Made by a program: the position numbers and the translations under genes. From Luteibacter sp. 9135 (GTDB taxonomy: Bacteria; Pseudomonadota; Gammaproteobacteria; Xanthomonadales; Rhodanobacteraceae): a stretch of DNA of 64,000 nucleotides. Where the stretch lies: positions 2,783,501 through 2,847,500 of the forward strand of contig NZ_JQNB01000001.1 of assembly GCF_000745005.1 (NCBI RefSeq), written 5' to 3'. The notes below the pieces were generated by a model, which saw only the letters and a list, made by a program, of their open reading frames with translations, was not told the DNA's origin and did no database searches. This document shows, piece after piece, positions 1 to 9,702 of this stretch; position 1 is the stretch's first letter, and the number at the start of each line of letters is the position of its first letter.

Positions 1-1621
1 CCTTCGCGTGGATGCCGATCAGCTGGCCTTCGTACACCGAGTCACCCTCGGCGGCGAACAGCTTGCCGCGCTCCTGCAGGGGCCCGAGCGAGTAGGCCGG
101 GGTGTTGCCGCCAGCGTTGGCGATCATCACACCGTTCTGGCGCTTGGCGATCGGAGCCGGGGTGTACGGGCCGTATTCCTTGAATACGTGGAACAGCAGG
201 CCGGAACCCTGGGTGAGGGTCTTGAACTGGTTCTGGAAGCCGATCAGGCCACGGGCCGGGATCTCGTATTCGAGACGCACGCGACCGTTGCCGTCCGAGA
301 CCATGTTCTTCAGCTCACCCTTGCGGATGCCGAGGCGCTCCATCACGCCGCCCTGGTGGATCTCTTCGATGTCGATCACCAGTTCCTCGATCGGCTCCAT
401 CTTCTGGCCGTCGATTTCCTTGAGAATGACTTCCGGACGCGACACGGCCAGCTCGTAGCCCTCGCGACGCATGTTCTCGATCAGCACTGACAGGTGCAGT
501 TCGCCACGGCCGGAGACCAGGAACTTGTCGGCGTCGGAGCCGTCCTCGACGCGGAGGGCGACGTTGTGCACCTTCTCGCGGTCCAGGCGCTCACGCAGCT
601 GGCGGCTGGTCAGGAACTTGCCACCCGAGAGATCCTTGTTGCCGACGAACGGCGAGTTGTTGACCTGGAAGGTCATGCTGATCATCGGCTCGTCGACGCT
701 CAGCGCCGGCAGCGCTTCCGGCGTATCCGGTGCGGTCAGCGTGTCGGAAATGGTCAGGTCGGGGATGCCCGAGATAGCGACGATATCGCCGGCTTCGGCG
801 CTGTCCTGCTCGATGCGCTCGAGGCCCAGGAAGCCGAGCACCTGGACGATCTTGCCCTGGCGCTTCTTGCCTTCGCGGTCGATCACGGCGACCTGCATAC
901 CCTTCTTCAGGGTACCGCGCTGCACACGGCCGATGCCGATCACGCCGACGAAGTTGTTGTAGTCCAGCTGGCTGATGCGCATCTGGAACGGGCCTTCCGG
1001 ATCGACGTCCGGCTTCGGTGCGTGCTGCATGATCGCTTCGTACAGCGGGGTCATGTCGCCTTCACGGGCATTCTCGTCGAGCGAGGCGTAGCCGTTCAGC
1101 GCCGACGCGTAGACGATCGGGAAATCCATCTGCTCGTCGGTGGCGCCGAGCTTGGCGAACAGATCCCACACCTGCTCGACCACCCATTCCGTACGTGCGG
1201 CGGGACGGTCGACCTTGTTGACGACGACGATCGGCTTGAAGCCCATCGCAAACGCTTTCTGGGTGACGAAGCGCGTCTGCGGCATCGGGCCGTCCATCGC
1301 GTCGACCAGGATCAGCACGGTGTCCACCATCGACAGCACGCGCTCGACTTCGCCGCCGAAGTCGGCATGTCCCGGCGTGTCGACGATGTTGATGCGGTTC
1401 TTGACGCCCGTTTTCTTGTCTTCCCAGGTGATGGCCGTGTTCTTGGCCAGGATCGTGATGCCACGCTCCTTTTCCTGGTCGTTCGAATCCATGACGCGCT
1501 CGGCGAGCACGGTACGCTCGTTGAGCGTGCCCGACTGCTTCAGAAGCTGGTCGACGAGGGTGGTCTTGCCATGGTCGACGTGAGCGACGATAGCGATGTT
1601 GCGCAGGAATTCGATCGACAT
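1..1621 (-). CDS. typA: Ribosome-associated GTPase TypA/BipA (3' end outside window)
   Basis: Translational GTPase of the EF-G/LepA superfamily that binds ribosomes and supports growth under stress and cold. The reverse strand opens with [12 protein letters not shown] and carries the P-loop AHVDHGKT at residues 13-20 and the G3 motif [10 protein letters not shown] at about 81-90. The family-typical stretch [11 protein letters not shown] follows. About 540 residues are present. TypA proteins are usually a little over 600 residues, so the C-terminal tail lies beyond the left edge. The start is the ATG that matches family N-termini, just after a region with a TATAAT-like box. The gene is transcribed leftward, away from the rest of the window, and appears monocistronic at its 5' end. 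Identification is very secure. Confidence 0.97.
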   Translation of the reverse strand, partial: MSIEFLRNIAIVAHVDHGKTTLVDQLLKQSGTLNERTVLAERVMDSNDQEKERGITILAKNTAITWEDKKTGVKNRINIVDTPGHADFGGEVERVLSMVDTVLILVDAMDGPMPQTRFVTQKAFAMGFKPIVVVNKVDRPAARTEWVVEQVWDLFAKLGATDEQMDFPIVYASALNGYASLDENAREGDMTPLYEAIMQHAPKPDVDPEGPFQMRISQLDYNNFVGVIGIGRVQRGTLKKGMQVAVIDREGKKRQGKIVQVLGFLGLERIEQDSAEAGDIVAISGIPDLTISDTLTAPDTPEALPALSVDEPMISMTFQVNNSPFVGNKDLSGGKFLTSRQLRERLDREKVHNVALRVEDGSDADKFLVSGRGELHLSVLIENMRREGYELAVSRPEVILKEIDGQKMEPIEELVIDIEEIHQGGVMERLGIRKGELKNMVSDGNGRVRLEYEIPARGLIGFQNQFKTLTQGSGLLFHVFKEYGPYTPAPIAKRQNGVMIANAGGNTPAYSLGPLQERGKLFAAEGDSVYEGQLIGIHAK

Positions 1622-1674
1622 GCGTTATGCGCCGGCGTACAGCCGGATCGCCTCTTTAGGTTGGGAAGCCGCCG

Positions 1675-1680
1675 ATTATA
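1675..1680 (-). promoter_or_regulatory. Candidate -10 box for typA
   Basis: The reverse strand reads TATAAT about 54 bp upstream of the typA ATG, in a short AT-rich patch within otherwise GC-rich DNA. No convincing -35 hexamer sits at 16-18 bp, so only the -10 element is called. Confidence 0.4.
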
Positions 1681-1748
1681 AAGGAATTTGACGACTTTCG
1701 CATGACTGGCGGGGCGCCGTTCAGGCAACCCCGCCCCCCGACCTCGGT

Positions 1749-3941
1749 TCAGAGCCCCGGAAGCTGTCCCTGGCAGGTCGCCGGCAGATATTTCGCGTCT
1801 ATGCCGTCGCCGGCGCACGTCCAGTTCACCCGGCCCGCCTCGATCTCGGGCATGAGCACCAGGCGACCGCCGATCAGCTTGGCGTCGGCCTTGTGCGGCG
1901 CCTCGCCGTCCAGGGTGATGGCGATCTCGCCGCCCTGGCCGACCTCGACCGAACCGGCGTAGTCGTTGCCCAGCGAGTCGGCAGGGCCCAGTCCGGCCGC
2001 CTTGTTGCTCGACGGGAACTTGCCGCTGGCGAGCCGTCGTTCGGCGACCGCCTTCTTCGCAGGCTCCGCCGCCGTCAGCGCGGCCGTCACCTGGCTGCGC
2101 AGCATGTACTGCTGGTACTGCGGTACGGCGATGGCGGCGATGATGGCCATGCCGGCCACCGCGCCACCGGCGCCACTGTGGCCGATGAATTCCGTCGGGG
2201 CCTGTTCGTATGTGAGCGACAGCCCCAGCGTGTCCTGGTCGGTCTCCAGCGCGGCGCCGAGCACGCCGTCGGAGGGCAGTCCCAGCGTATGGGCGGCGGG
2301 CAGGGCGGAAACGTCGATATCGCTGCCCGCGATGCCACCCATGAACTGAAGGAACTGGATATAGGCGTAGTACGCGTCGCGCTGGGCGCCGTGGCTGGTG
2401 ACGGTGAAGCCGAGCAAGGTGCGTACGCCCGGATAGCTGCGATCCTTGAACCAGTCCGCGATGGACGTATCGGGCTTGCCGGCGGCGCGATCGGCGAGCG
2501 CCTGGGGCACCTTGGCCAGCACGATCCAGTCGCCTTCCTCCACCCAGTACAGGCGTGTTCCCACCCGCTGGGCCAGCGCCAGGAAGGGTTTGAACTGCTC
2601 GCTGGAGGGATTGGCATCGTCGGCCAGGTACGGCGCGCCGGGCATGAACAGCCAGTGGACATGGGCATCGTCGATGGTGGTCTCGCCGCTGCGCCAGCGG
2701 CCCGCCTTGGTCATCTCGTCGATGCGGGCGTACCAGGCCTTGCGGTCGCGCGTACGGATGGCGAAGAACTCGCCTGCATCGTCCGCGAAGGCGACCGACT
2801 CCGGGCCCAGCCACTTCGTATAGTCGGCCACGTCGAAGCCGTAGGTCTGGCGCATCTTTGCCAGGGCGCCACGCACCTTTCCGGCGTTCTCGGAGCCGAA
2901 GTCCAGGTTGAGGTTGTCCTCGAACGCCTTGTAGCCCTCGGCGCTGGGCAAGGCGACACTCATGGCCCAGCGCGGCTTGCCGACCGTCTTGAAATCCGGG
3001 GCGAACGAGCGCGGGGCGATGTACTGCAGCAGGCGCGCCTGCGGTGCGTGCACGATCATGCGGAACTGGCCGCGTCCGTCCACCGTGCCTCCGCCGAACG
3101 CCACCGCGTCGGCCTTGCTGGCGAAATCGGCCGGCAGCTTGCCCAGGGGATTGTCACCAGCCTGCGCGGCGGCGACACCGCCCACGCCACGCACGGACGC
3201 CCAGCCGAACAGGCCCTGGCCCGAGGTATCGATGCGGGCTTCCAGTGCGGAAAGGGTGGCCGGGGCGGTTGCCGCCGTGGACTTGCCGAACGTGGCGACC
3301 AGTTCGTCGAGGGTGGCACCGTCGCTGGGCTGCTGCATCGACTGCGTTATCCAAACGCGGTGCTCGGCGGCGACATAGCGGATGGCGCCGCCGGAGACCA
3401 GTTTGCCGTTGCCCCGGGCATCCAGCGGTGCGGCGAGTACCGGCGTGGTGAACAGGGTCGCGACCTGCTTGTTGAAGGCATCCACCGAATCGAACGAGAG
3501 CGCCGCCGTGGCGACCACGCGCGAAGTGGGGGCAGGGATGCCGAGCGGGTCGATCAATGCCACCTCGACCGGCGAGCGCAGTTCGCCCACCAGCAGGCTC
3601 AAGGCCGGTCCGATCCGTGCATCGGCCAGCGTGGCGTCCTTGGCGATGGCCTCGCGCACCTTCGCAATGGCGTCGATGTTCGCCTTGGTCGACAGGGCGG
3701 CGTCCAGCGGTCGTCCCGTGGGGACGCCGCCGACAAGAGCCCATGGCGAGGGGAACCGCATGTAGGCGACGGTCTGCGCGGGCAGGTGCTGGCGAAGCCA
3801 CGCCGGTGAGGCGATGGCGGTCTGGGCGGCCGCGATGGCCTTCGGATCGGCGGCGGGTGCTTCGTCTTTCCGGTGGCAGGCGGCCAGCCCGAGAGCCGCG
3901 ACGATGGCGGCGGACAGCACGACGGTACGGCGGGCAATCAT
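1749..3941 (-). CDS. Lipoprotein with a C-terminal type IV pilin-like domain
   Basis: A 730-residue exported protein of unknown function. Residues 1-22 form a lipoprotein signal (positive MIARR, hydrophobic core, lipobox LAAC with Cys22), so the mature protein should be lipid-anchored. Residues 23 to about 585 are a large globular region I do not recognise. From residue 587 to the end the sequence resembles a type IVa major pilin without its leader. It has a short hydrophobic helix (AIIAAIAVPQYQQY), then SQVTAAL, AKKAVAE, a FPSSNKAAGL-like segment and a closing pair of cysteines (NWTC and KYLPATCQ) like the pilin disulfide loop. The prepilin cleavage motif GFTLIE is absent, being replaced by a Gly/Ala linker. 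It is a single gene between typA and a divergent glycosyltransferase. The role is unknown; surface or pilus-related function is only inferred. Confidence 0.85.
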   Translation of the reverse strand: MIARRTVVLSAAIVAALGLAACHRKDEAPAADPKAIAAAQTAIASPAWLRQHLPAQTVAYMRFPSPWALVGGVPTGRPLDAALSTKANIDAIAKVREAIAKDATLADARIGPALSLLVGELRSPVEVALIDPLGIPAPTSRVVATAALSFDSVDAFNKQVATLFTTPVLAAPLDARGNGKLVSGGAIRYVAAEHRVWITQSMQQPSDGATLDELVATFGKSTAATAPATLSALEARIDTSGQGLFGWASVRGVGGVAAAQAGDNPLGKLPADFASKADAVAFGGGTVDGRGQFRMIVHAPQARLLQYIAPRSFAPDFKTVGKPRWAMSVALPSAEGYKAFEDNLNLDFGSENAGKVRGALAKMRQTYGFDVADYTKWLGPESVAFADDAGEFFAIRTRDRKAWYARIDEMTKAGRWRSGETTIDDAHVHWLFMPGAPYLADDANPSSEQFKPFLALAQRVGTRLYWVEEGDWIVLAKVPQALADRAAGKPDTSIADWFKDRSYPGVRTLLGFTVTSHGAQRDAYYAYIQFLQFMGGIAGSDIDVSALPAAHTLGLPSDGVLGAALETDQDTLGLSLTYEQAPTEFIGHSGAGGAVAGMAIIAAIAVPQYQQYMLRSQVTAALTAAEPAKKAVAERRLASGKFPSSNKAAGLGPADSLGNDYAGSVEVGQGGEIAITLDGEAPHKADAKLIGGRLVLMPEIEAGRVNWTCAGDGIDAKYLPATCQGQLPGL

Positions 3942-4088
3942 TGCTCTGTATCCCCTTGGGTTCGTCCGGCTCCTGCCGGGACCCGGAGGATAGCAGTCGT
4001 CGGGCTGGCTTCGGCAGGCTTATCGGCCGACGTGCTGACGGGTTCTACGCCGACAGATTCCGCGACCCGCGCGTCGTCCAATGCCCGG

Positions 4089-5378
4089 ATGAAGATCATC
4101 ATCACCTCGGTCCCTCTGCTGGGCCACCTCAACGCCGTCCTCGCCGTCGGCCGCATGCTCGTCGACGCCGGCCACGAGGTCGTCGGCCTGTCGGCCACCC
4201 ATTTCCGCGACCGCATCGAAGCGATCGGTGCCAGGTTCCATCCCTTTCCTGGCGAGGCCGACGTGGACGCCAGCGACATGCTCGCGGCCTATCCGGAGTT
4301 CGCTGAGCTCCAACCCGGCCCCGCCATGACGCTCTTCTATTTCAAGCGGGTCTTCGCCGATCCCCTCGGCGCCCAGTACCGCGGCTTGCGCGAGGTCATG
4401 GCGAATGTCGCCGCCGATCTCATCGTCGCCGACAACCTCTTCTTCGGCGTCCTTCCCTTCCTGCTCGGCGAGCGTTCGGCACGGCCGGCCATCCTGCTGT
4501 GCGGCACCACCTTTCTGCTGTGGCACCGGCCGGATCGCGGTCCGTGCAACATGGGGCTGCCACCCGCTCGCGACGCCGCCGAGGAAGCTGCCTATGCCGC
4601 CGTCGCCGACGAGGTGGAAAGCTGCTTCGCCCATCCGTTTGCCGCCCATATCGACCGTTGCCTGGCGTCGGCCGGCGCACCGCCGTTGCCGATGGACATC
4701 CTCGACGCGGTGACCTGTCTGCCCGACGCCCATATCCAGCTCACCGTGCCCGACTTCGAATACCCGCGTCCCGACATGCCGGACGCCGTTCGCTTCGTGG
4801 GCGCGCTGCCCATCACGCCCAACCAGGCACCGCTACCCGCGTGGTCCGATGACCTCGACGGCGCGCGCAAGGTCGTCATGGTCACGCAGGGCACACTGTC
4901 CAACCACGACTTCAGCCAGCTCGTCGAACCCACGCTGGCTGCCCTGGCGGACAGGCCGGATGCGCTCGTGGTCGTGACCACCGGCGGCCGACCGGTGGAA
5001 TCGCTCACCGGCGCCCTTCCCTCCAATGCGCGGGTCGCCCGTTATCTTCCCTTCGAATGGCTGCTGCCGAAGGTGGACGTGCTGGTGACCAACGGCGGTT
5101 ACAACACGGTCAACCAGGCGCTCGTCCACGGTATTCCCATCGTGGCCGCGGGCCTCACCGAGGACAAGGCGGACGTCAGCGCACGCGTGGCGTGGGCCGG
5201 AGCGGGCATCGATCTGCAGACAAACGCTGCCCGTGTCGAAGACGTGCGCATCGCGGTCGAGCGACTGCTCACCGATCCATCCTTGAAGGCCGGGGCCATG
5301 GCGCTGGCGGATGCGCACCGCCGCCTGGACACGCGGGCCGAGGTGCTGCGAGTGGTCAGCTCGATCGTGCGTTTTTGA
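4089..5378 (+). CDS. GT1-family (UGT/MGT-like) glycosyltransferase
   Basis: A 429-residue glycosyltransferase with the GT-B fold of the macrolide/UDP-glucuronosyl transferase family, expected to move a sugar from an NDP-sugar to a small lipophilic acceptor. The N-terminus (MKIIITSVPLLGHLNAV) is the usual acceptor-domain start with its GH motif. The donor-binding signature lies at about residues 335-355 (TNGGYNTVNQALVHGIPIV). I chose the ATG at 4089 because homologues begin at this beta strand; the open frame extends further upstream but without family similarity. No biosynthetic partners are adjacent, so the substrate cannot be named. Its last 23 bp overlap the 3' end of the convergent gene on the other strand. 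Confidence 0.88.
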   Translation: MKIIITSVPLLGHLNAVLAVGRMLVDAGHEVVGLSATHFRDRIEAIGARFHPFPGEADVDASDMLAAYPEFAELQPGPAMTLFYFKRVFADPLGAQYRGLREVMANVAADLIVADNLFFGVLPFLLGERSARPAILLCGTTFLLWHRPDRGPCNMGLPPARDAAEEAAYAAVADEVESCFAHPFAAHIDRCLASAGAPPLPMDILDAVTCLPDAHIQLTVPDFEYPRPDMPDAVRFVGALPITPNQAPLPAWSDDLDGARKVVMVTQGTLSNHDFSQLVEPTLAALADRPDALVVVTTGGRPVESLTGALPSNARVARYLPFEWLLPKVDVLVTNGGYNTVNQALVHGIPIVAAGLTEDKADVSARVAWAGAGIDLQTNAARVEDVRIAVERLLTDPSLKAGAMALADAHRRLDTRAEVLRVVSSIVRF

Positions 5379-5787
5379 GTCTGCGCTCGCGCATACGGCG
5401 AAAGACGACCCAGAAGATCCATGCATCCGTCAGAACCACGAGCGTCCCCGCCACGGCACGAAGCGGGGCGCTCCATGCCTGCTCGCTGATCACTGCGACG
5501 GCGCACAGGACGCCTAGCAACGACAACAACCCACTCACGACGAACGTAGCTGGACCCACCTTGCCCTGGTAGATGGCGCCGTAGAGCTGCCCTTCGGCAT
5601 GCGCCACGCCGAGCGGATCGGAGGTATCGGGAAACCCCTGGGGTGGCAGCGTAGCCGCCTCGCTCGCCTGGGTTCGAGACGTATCGGGCGGCGGCCGACC
5701 GCTGCGCGCATCGATGGTATGCGCCAGGGCACCGTTAGGGTCCTGGATGACAATCCGCTTGTCGCCGAGCTTCAGTTCGCGTTCCAT
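5356..5787 (-). CDS. Hypothetical two-helix membrane protein
   Basis: A 143-residue protein with a soluble N-terminal half (starts MERELKLGDKRIVIQDPNG, then a Pro/Ser/Thr-rich linker) and two predicted membrane helices at about residues 78-98 and 108-128, ending in a basic tail (RRMRERRLKN). No family is recognised. The coding pattern is consistent with a real gene: good codon bias, an ATG preceded by a purine-rich AGGAGCGACG-type site on the reverse strand, and a sensible membrane topology. It converges on, and overlaps by 23 bp, the glycosyltransferase gene. Confidence 0.7.
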   Translation of the reverse strand: MERELKLGDKRIVIQDPNGALAHTIDARSGRPPPDTSRTQASEAATLPPQGFPDTSDPLGVAHAEGQLYGAIYQGKVGPATFVVSGLLSLLGVLCAVAVISEQAWSAPLRAVAGTLVVLTDAWIFWVVFRRMRERRLKNARSS

Positions 5788-5989
5788 CCGTCGCTCCTTG
5801 GGGATCGATGCATGGCCGATGCTAGTGGCGGGGAGCAGTTGTTTTGTTAGGACCCCGTTAGAAGAGTGGCGTTAGCCCGTGGGCGGATCATTCGCTGCTT
5901 GGATCGGCAGGGTCACGGTGTTGCTATCCAGCGGCGAGGTGGCGCATCGTCCTCCGTTCCTGACTCGGCCGAAAGGAAAGGAAACGTCG

Positions 5990-7732
5990 ATGTCCCTCAC
6001 CGACACTGTCGGCGATGTCCGCGTCACCACGCATCGCGACGGTGACGACCTGCTCAGCGCCGGGCTGGGCTTTCGCGGTCTGGCCGGCACTCCGTCGGCC
6101 TTCGCCCGGCCAACGGCGCCCACGCAGACGGAACTGCGTCGCCGCGCGATCCACAGCAGCTGGAAGGGCATCGCCGATCTCGGTCCGCTCGGTGGTTTTG
6201 GCACGCTCTACGGCCGCATGCCACCGGTGCCGGGCCGCGAGTACACCGCGTTCGCCACGCTGCCGGGTGCCCGCGCGCCGCATCGGGTACTGGTGCAGGT
6301 GCCCGATGCGTTCGACCACGGACAGCGTTGCCTCGTGGTCACGGCATCGCCGGGCTCGCGGGGTATCTACGGTTCCATCGCTCTGGCGGGCGGCTGGGGT
6401 CTGCCTCGCGGCTGCGCCGTGGCCTACACCGACAAGGGCGCCGGAACGGGCTACTTCGACACGGCGGATCGCACTGGCGTGGCACTCGACGGTACCCGCG
6501 CGAAGGCGGGTGACATACCGCTGGAATTCGAGCCGGCTGATGCACCTACCGATGCAGGGATCGCGGTGAAGCATGCGCACTCGGGCGACAATCCCGAGGC
6601 GGACTGGGGCCGGCATGTGTTGCAGGCTGCTCGATTCGGCCTGGCCATGCTCGATCGGGCATTTCCCGACGAAGCGCCGTTCACCGCACGCAACACGCGC
6701 ATCCTCGCCACCGGTATTTCCAACGGCGGAGGTGCCGTGCTGCGCGCCGCGGGGGACGACGACGAGGGCATCCTCGCGGCGGTGGTGGCGCTGGAACCGA
6801 ACATCCATGTCGAGGGCCGCGGTCGCGCGTTCTATGACTACGCCACGGAAGCCGCACTGTGGCTTCCTGCGGCGCTGGGTTCGCGCTTCTTCGACGGAGT
6901 GCCGTTCGCCAGGATAGGGCTCGCCTCGCCACCCGGCTGGGCCCTGCGCGCCGCCATGTTGCGAGCGCATGGCCTTCTGCATGCGGCGATGCCCGGCGCC
7001 CAGGCCGACGAGGTCCTGGACCGGCTACGCGCGGCGGGCTGGCAGGACGACGCCATGAAGGTAGGCGCGGCATCCACGTCGCTGGACCTGTGGCGCTCCG
7101 TCGCCGTCGCCTATGCATCGGCCTATACACGGCGTGCGGCGGGTCACATGCCCTGCGGGTTCGCCTACCACGCCGACGTCGGCGCTCCCTTCGATGCGGC
7201 GGTCAGGGCGTCCTGGTGGGCCGACGGGTCCGGCGTGCCGCCCGGCGCAGGCGTGAGCCTGGCCGGCGGCACGGACGTGTCGCTGGACCCCACGTTGCCG
7301 GGCGTGCGGTGTCTGCGGAGCTTGTGGGAAGGGCAGGGGCAGGACGCCACCGACCTGCGTGCCGGCGTGGCATCCACCGCCGCGAAGCTGCCGCGCGCCG
7401 ATCTTCCCGTGCTGGTGGTGCACGGCGCGCAGGACGGCCTGATCCCTGTCGCCTTCAGTTCCGAGCCGTACGTGGCATGGCTGCGCGCGTCCGGCCGGTC
7501 GCCCGTGTTCTGGAAGGTGCCGTATGCCCAGCATTTCGATGCCTTCCTCTCCTTTCCCGACTTCGGCGACCGCCATGTGCCGCTGCTGCCGTATGGCTTC
7601 GCCGCGCTGGACCGCGCATGGGCACACCTGACCGAGGGCAGGGCGCTCCCGGAGGATGCCCTGGTACGGGATGCGCGACCCCGTGGCGGTGGCTCCCTGA
7701 CCGCCGAGGCTCTTGCTTTGCCACCGCCATGA
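5990..7732 (+). CDS. D-(-)-3-hydroxybutyrate oligomer hydrolase
   Basis: A 580-residue alpha/beta hydrolase of the 3HBOH family (PF10605), which splits oligomers released from poly-3-hydroxybutyrate into monomers. The nucleophile elbow is GISNGGG with Ser244. A late Asp in HGAQDGLIP (about residue 480) and a His in AQHFDAF (about 513) complete a plausible triad. The start at 5990 follows a strong purine-rich ribosome site (AAAGGAAAGGAAA). With this start there is no signal peptide, which suggests an intracellular form. An upstream in-frame start at 5879 would add 37 residues that do not form a clean signal either. No PHB synthase or depolymerase is nearby. Confidence 0.88.
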   Translation: MSLTDTVGDVRVTTHRDGDDLLSAGLGFRGLAGTPSAFARPTAPTQTELRRRAIHSSWKGIADLGPLGGFGTLYGRMPPVPGREYTAFATLPGARAPHRVLVQVPDAFDHGQRCLVVTASPGSRGIYGSIALAGGWGLPRGCAVAYTDKGAGTGYFDTADRTGVALDGTRAKAGDIPLEFEPADAPTDAGIAVKHAHSGDNPEADWGRHVLQAARFGLAMLDRAFPDEAPFTARNTRILATGISNGGGAVLRAAGDDDEGILAAVVALEPNIHVEGRGRAFYDYATEAALWLPAALGSRFFDGVPFARIGLASPPGWALRAAMLRAHGLLHAAMPGAQADEVLDRLRAAGWQDDAMKVGAASTSLDLWRSVAVAYASAYTRRAAGHMPCGFAYHADVGAPFDAAVRASWWADGSGVPPGAGVSLAGGTDVSLDPTLPGVRCLRSLWEGQGQDATDLRAGVASTAAKLPRADLPVLVVHGAQDGLIPVAFSSEPYVAWLRASGRSPVFWKVPYAQHFDAFLSFPDFGDRHVPLLPYGFAALDRAWAHLTEGRALPEDALVRDARPRGGGSLTAEALALPPP

Positions 7733-7859
7733 CCATGCCGTCACATCGTCACGCTTGAACTCTTGGGTCCAGGCCACCATCTTCGGTAGCCTTTGCTGCC
7801 CCCAGGACCGGACGCGCGATGCGGATGGACCTATTTTTCAACGAGTTACAGGAATCGCG

Positions 7860-8366
7860 ATGACCATCAACGTCACCATGAAGACCAACAAGGGCGACAT
7901 CCACCTGCGCCTGCACGACGACAAGACCCCGATGACGGTGGCCAACTTCGTCAACCTGGCCAAGCGCGGCTACTACGACGGCAAGACCTTCCACCGCGTG
8001 ATCCCCGATTTCATGATCCAGGGCGGCTGCCCCGAGGGTTCCGGTCGTGGCGGCCCCGGCTACAAGTTCGGCGACGAGTTCGATGCCAGCCTGAAGCACG
8101 ACAAGCCGGGCGTCCTGTCCATGGCCAACGCCGGCCCGGGCACCAACGGTTCGCAGTTCTTCATCACCCATGGCGCCACGCCCTGGCTGGACGGCAAGCA
8201 CAGCGTGTTCGGTGAAGTGATGGGTCCGGAAGATCAGGCCGTGGTCAACACCATCGCCGGTGACGACACCATCGAGAAGGTGATCGTCGAGGGCGATGTC
8301 GACGCGCTGCTGGAGAAGCAGTCCGCCCAGGTGGCCAAGTGGAACGAAGTGCTCGACGCGCGCTGA
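7860..8366 (+). CDS. ppiB: Cyclophilin-type peptidyl-prolyl cis-trans isomerase B
   Basis: A 168-residue cytoplasmic cyclophilin that catalyses isomerisation of Xaa-Pro bonds. The whole length is the cyclophilin domain: [13 protein letters not shown] carries the catalytic Arg, and [10 protein letters not shown] and the tryptophan-containing [15 protein letters not shown] form the cyclosporin-binding region. There is no signal peptide, fitting PpiB rather than periplasmic PpiA. The ATG at 7860 matches the family N-terminus ([13 protein letters not shown]) and follows an ACAGGAA site. The gene is followed by a strong intrinsic terminator, so it is probably monocistronic. Confidence 0.96.
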   Translation: MTINVTMKTNKGDIHLRLHDDKTPMTVANFVNLAKRGYYDGKTFHRVIPDFMIQGGCPEGSGRGGPGYKFGDEFDASLKHDKPGVLSMANAGPGTNGSQFFITHGATPWLDGKHSVFGEVMGPEDQAVVNTIAGDDTIEKVIVEGDVDALLEKQSAQVAKWNEVLDAR

Positions 8367-8388
8367 GCGCCCCGCGCCTTCGCTTCAG

Positions 8389-8413
8389 ACGCCGCCTTCG
8401 GGCGGCGTTTTCC
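8389..8413 (+). terminator. Intrinsic terminator after ppiB
   Basis: Perfect 8-bp GC-rich stem ACGCCGCC / GGCGGCGT with a TTCG tetraloop, followed by a short T-rich run, 22 bp after the ppiB stop codon. Confidence 0.85.
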
Positions 8414-8465
8414 TTGGGCGCCGTGTTAAAATGACGGCCTTTGCCCCAGCCCCGCCGAGGAAACG

Positions 8466-9665
8466 ATGCCGCAGCTTGCCACGCGAATGGGTCGCGCCAA
8501 ACCCAGTGCGATCATGGTCATCGCCGAAAAGGCCAAGCGCCTCAAGGCCGAAGGCCGCGACATCGTCAGTTTCTCGATCGGTGTGCCCAATTTCCTCCCC
8601 GGTGAGCATGTGTATGCCGCCGCGCGAGAAGCCTTGGCGAAGGATTCCGGCCAGTACGGCAGCAACCGTGGCGCCGATGCGCTGGTCGATGCCTTCCTGG
8701 GCCATATAGAGGCACTCGGGCTCACCGGGTACACGCGCGAGAACGTCTCCACCGGCGTCGGCGCCAAGCAGATCCTCTACAACCTCGCCGAGGCGCTGCT
8801 GGACGAGGGCGACGAAATAGCCTTCCCGGCGCCGTACTGGACCAGCTACCTCGACATCGCCGAGATCGTCGGCGCGAAGATCAACATCCTGCCGTGCCCG
8901 CCCGAGCAGCACTACAAGCTGAGTCCTGCGCAGCTGGAAGAGGCACTGGCGCGCAAGCCGCGCGTGTTCCTGTTCAACAATCCGTCCAATCCCACGGGCA
9001 TGGTCTATACGCGCGATGAAATCGCCGCGCTGGCCGAGGTGATCGCGAAGTATCCGGACACCTGGATCATCACCGACGACATCTACAACACGATGGTGTT
9101 CGACGGCGTGGGCTATCACAACTTCGTGCACGCGCGTCCCGAATTGAAAGACCGCACCATCTTCGTCGACTCGTTGTCGAAGACCTACGGTATGCCCGGC
9201 TGGCGCGTGGGCTTTATCGCCGCGCCGGTGGCCGTGGCGCGTGCGGTCACCGTCCTCAATTCCAACCACATCACCAGCCTTCCCGAAGTGGTGACCGCCG
9301 CCGCGGTGGCCGCGTTGTCGGGTCCGCAGGACGTGCCACTCGCCAAGTGCGTCGAGTTCGCCGCCAAGCGCGATCGTGTCTACGACGCGCTGGTCTCCAT
9401 TCCCGGCGTGGTCTGCCCACGCCCGCAGGGCGCGTTCTACGCGTTCCCCGACATCTCGGTGGCGTTCGGCAAGACGCACAACGGTGTCGCGATCACGTCC
9501 GACGTCGACTTCTGCGCCGCGCTGCTGGAGGCCAAGGGCGTGGCCTGCGTGCCAGGCTCCGCCTTCGGCGAGCCGCGCGCCCTGCGTATTTCCTATTCGT
9601 GCCCGGACGAGGCGCTCGACAAGGGCATGGCCCGCATCGTCGAGTTCTTCGCCGAACTCAACTGA
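8466..9665 (+). CDS. Pyridoxal-phosphate aminotransferase, class I/II (aspartate aminotransferase-like)
   Basis: A 399-residue fold-type I PLP enzyme, most similar in layout to subgroup I-beta/gamma aspartate aminotransferases. Visible motifs are FSIGVPNF near the N-terminus, the substrate/cofactor segment NNPSNPTG (about 177-184), the DDIYN motif, and the Schiff-base lysine K239 in [14 protein letters not shown]. An Arg near the C-terminus in ALRISYS would bind the substrate alpha-carboxylate. An AGGAAACG ribosome site precedes the ATG. It lies 37 bp upstream of mdh on the same strand, which suits interconversion of aspartate and oxaloacetate, although this pairing is context only and other amino-acid substrates are possible. 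Confidence 0.9.
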   Translation: MPQLATRMGRAKPSAIMVIAEKAKRLKAEGRDIVSFSIGVPNFLPGEHVYAAAREALAKDSGQYGSNRGADALVDAFLGHIEALGLTGYTRENVSTGVGAKQILYNLAEALLDEGDEIAFPAPYWTSYLDIAEIVGAKINILPCPPEQHYKLSPAQLEEALARKPRVFLFNNPSNPTGMVYTRDEIAALAEVIAKYPDTWIITDDIYNTMVFDGVGYHNFVHARPELKDRTIFVDSLSKTYGMPGWRVGFIAAPVAVARAVTVLNSNHITSLPEVVTAAAVAALSGPQDVPLAKCVEFAAKRDRVYDALVSIPGVVCPRPQGAFYAFPDISVAFGKTHNGVAITSDVDFCAALLEAKGVACVPGSAFGEPRALRISYSCPDEALDKGMARIVEFFAELN

Positions 9666-9702
9666 TCGAAAGTCCCACGCGATATCCCTGAGGAGTCGAA
9701 AG

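Noticed and set aside
494..1681. A long rightward open frame opposite typA
   Set aside because: The reverse strand carries all TypA motifs; the forward frame has none of any family.
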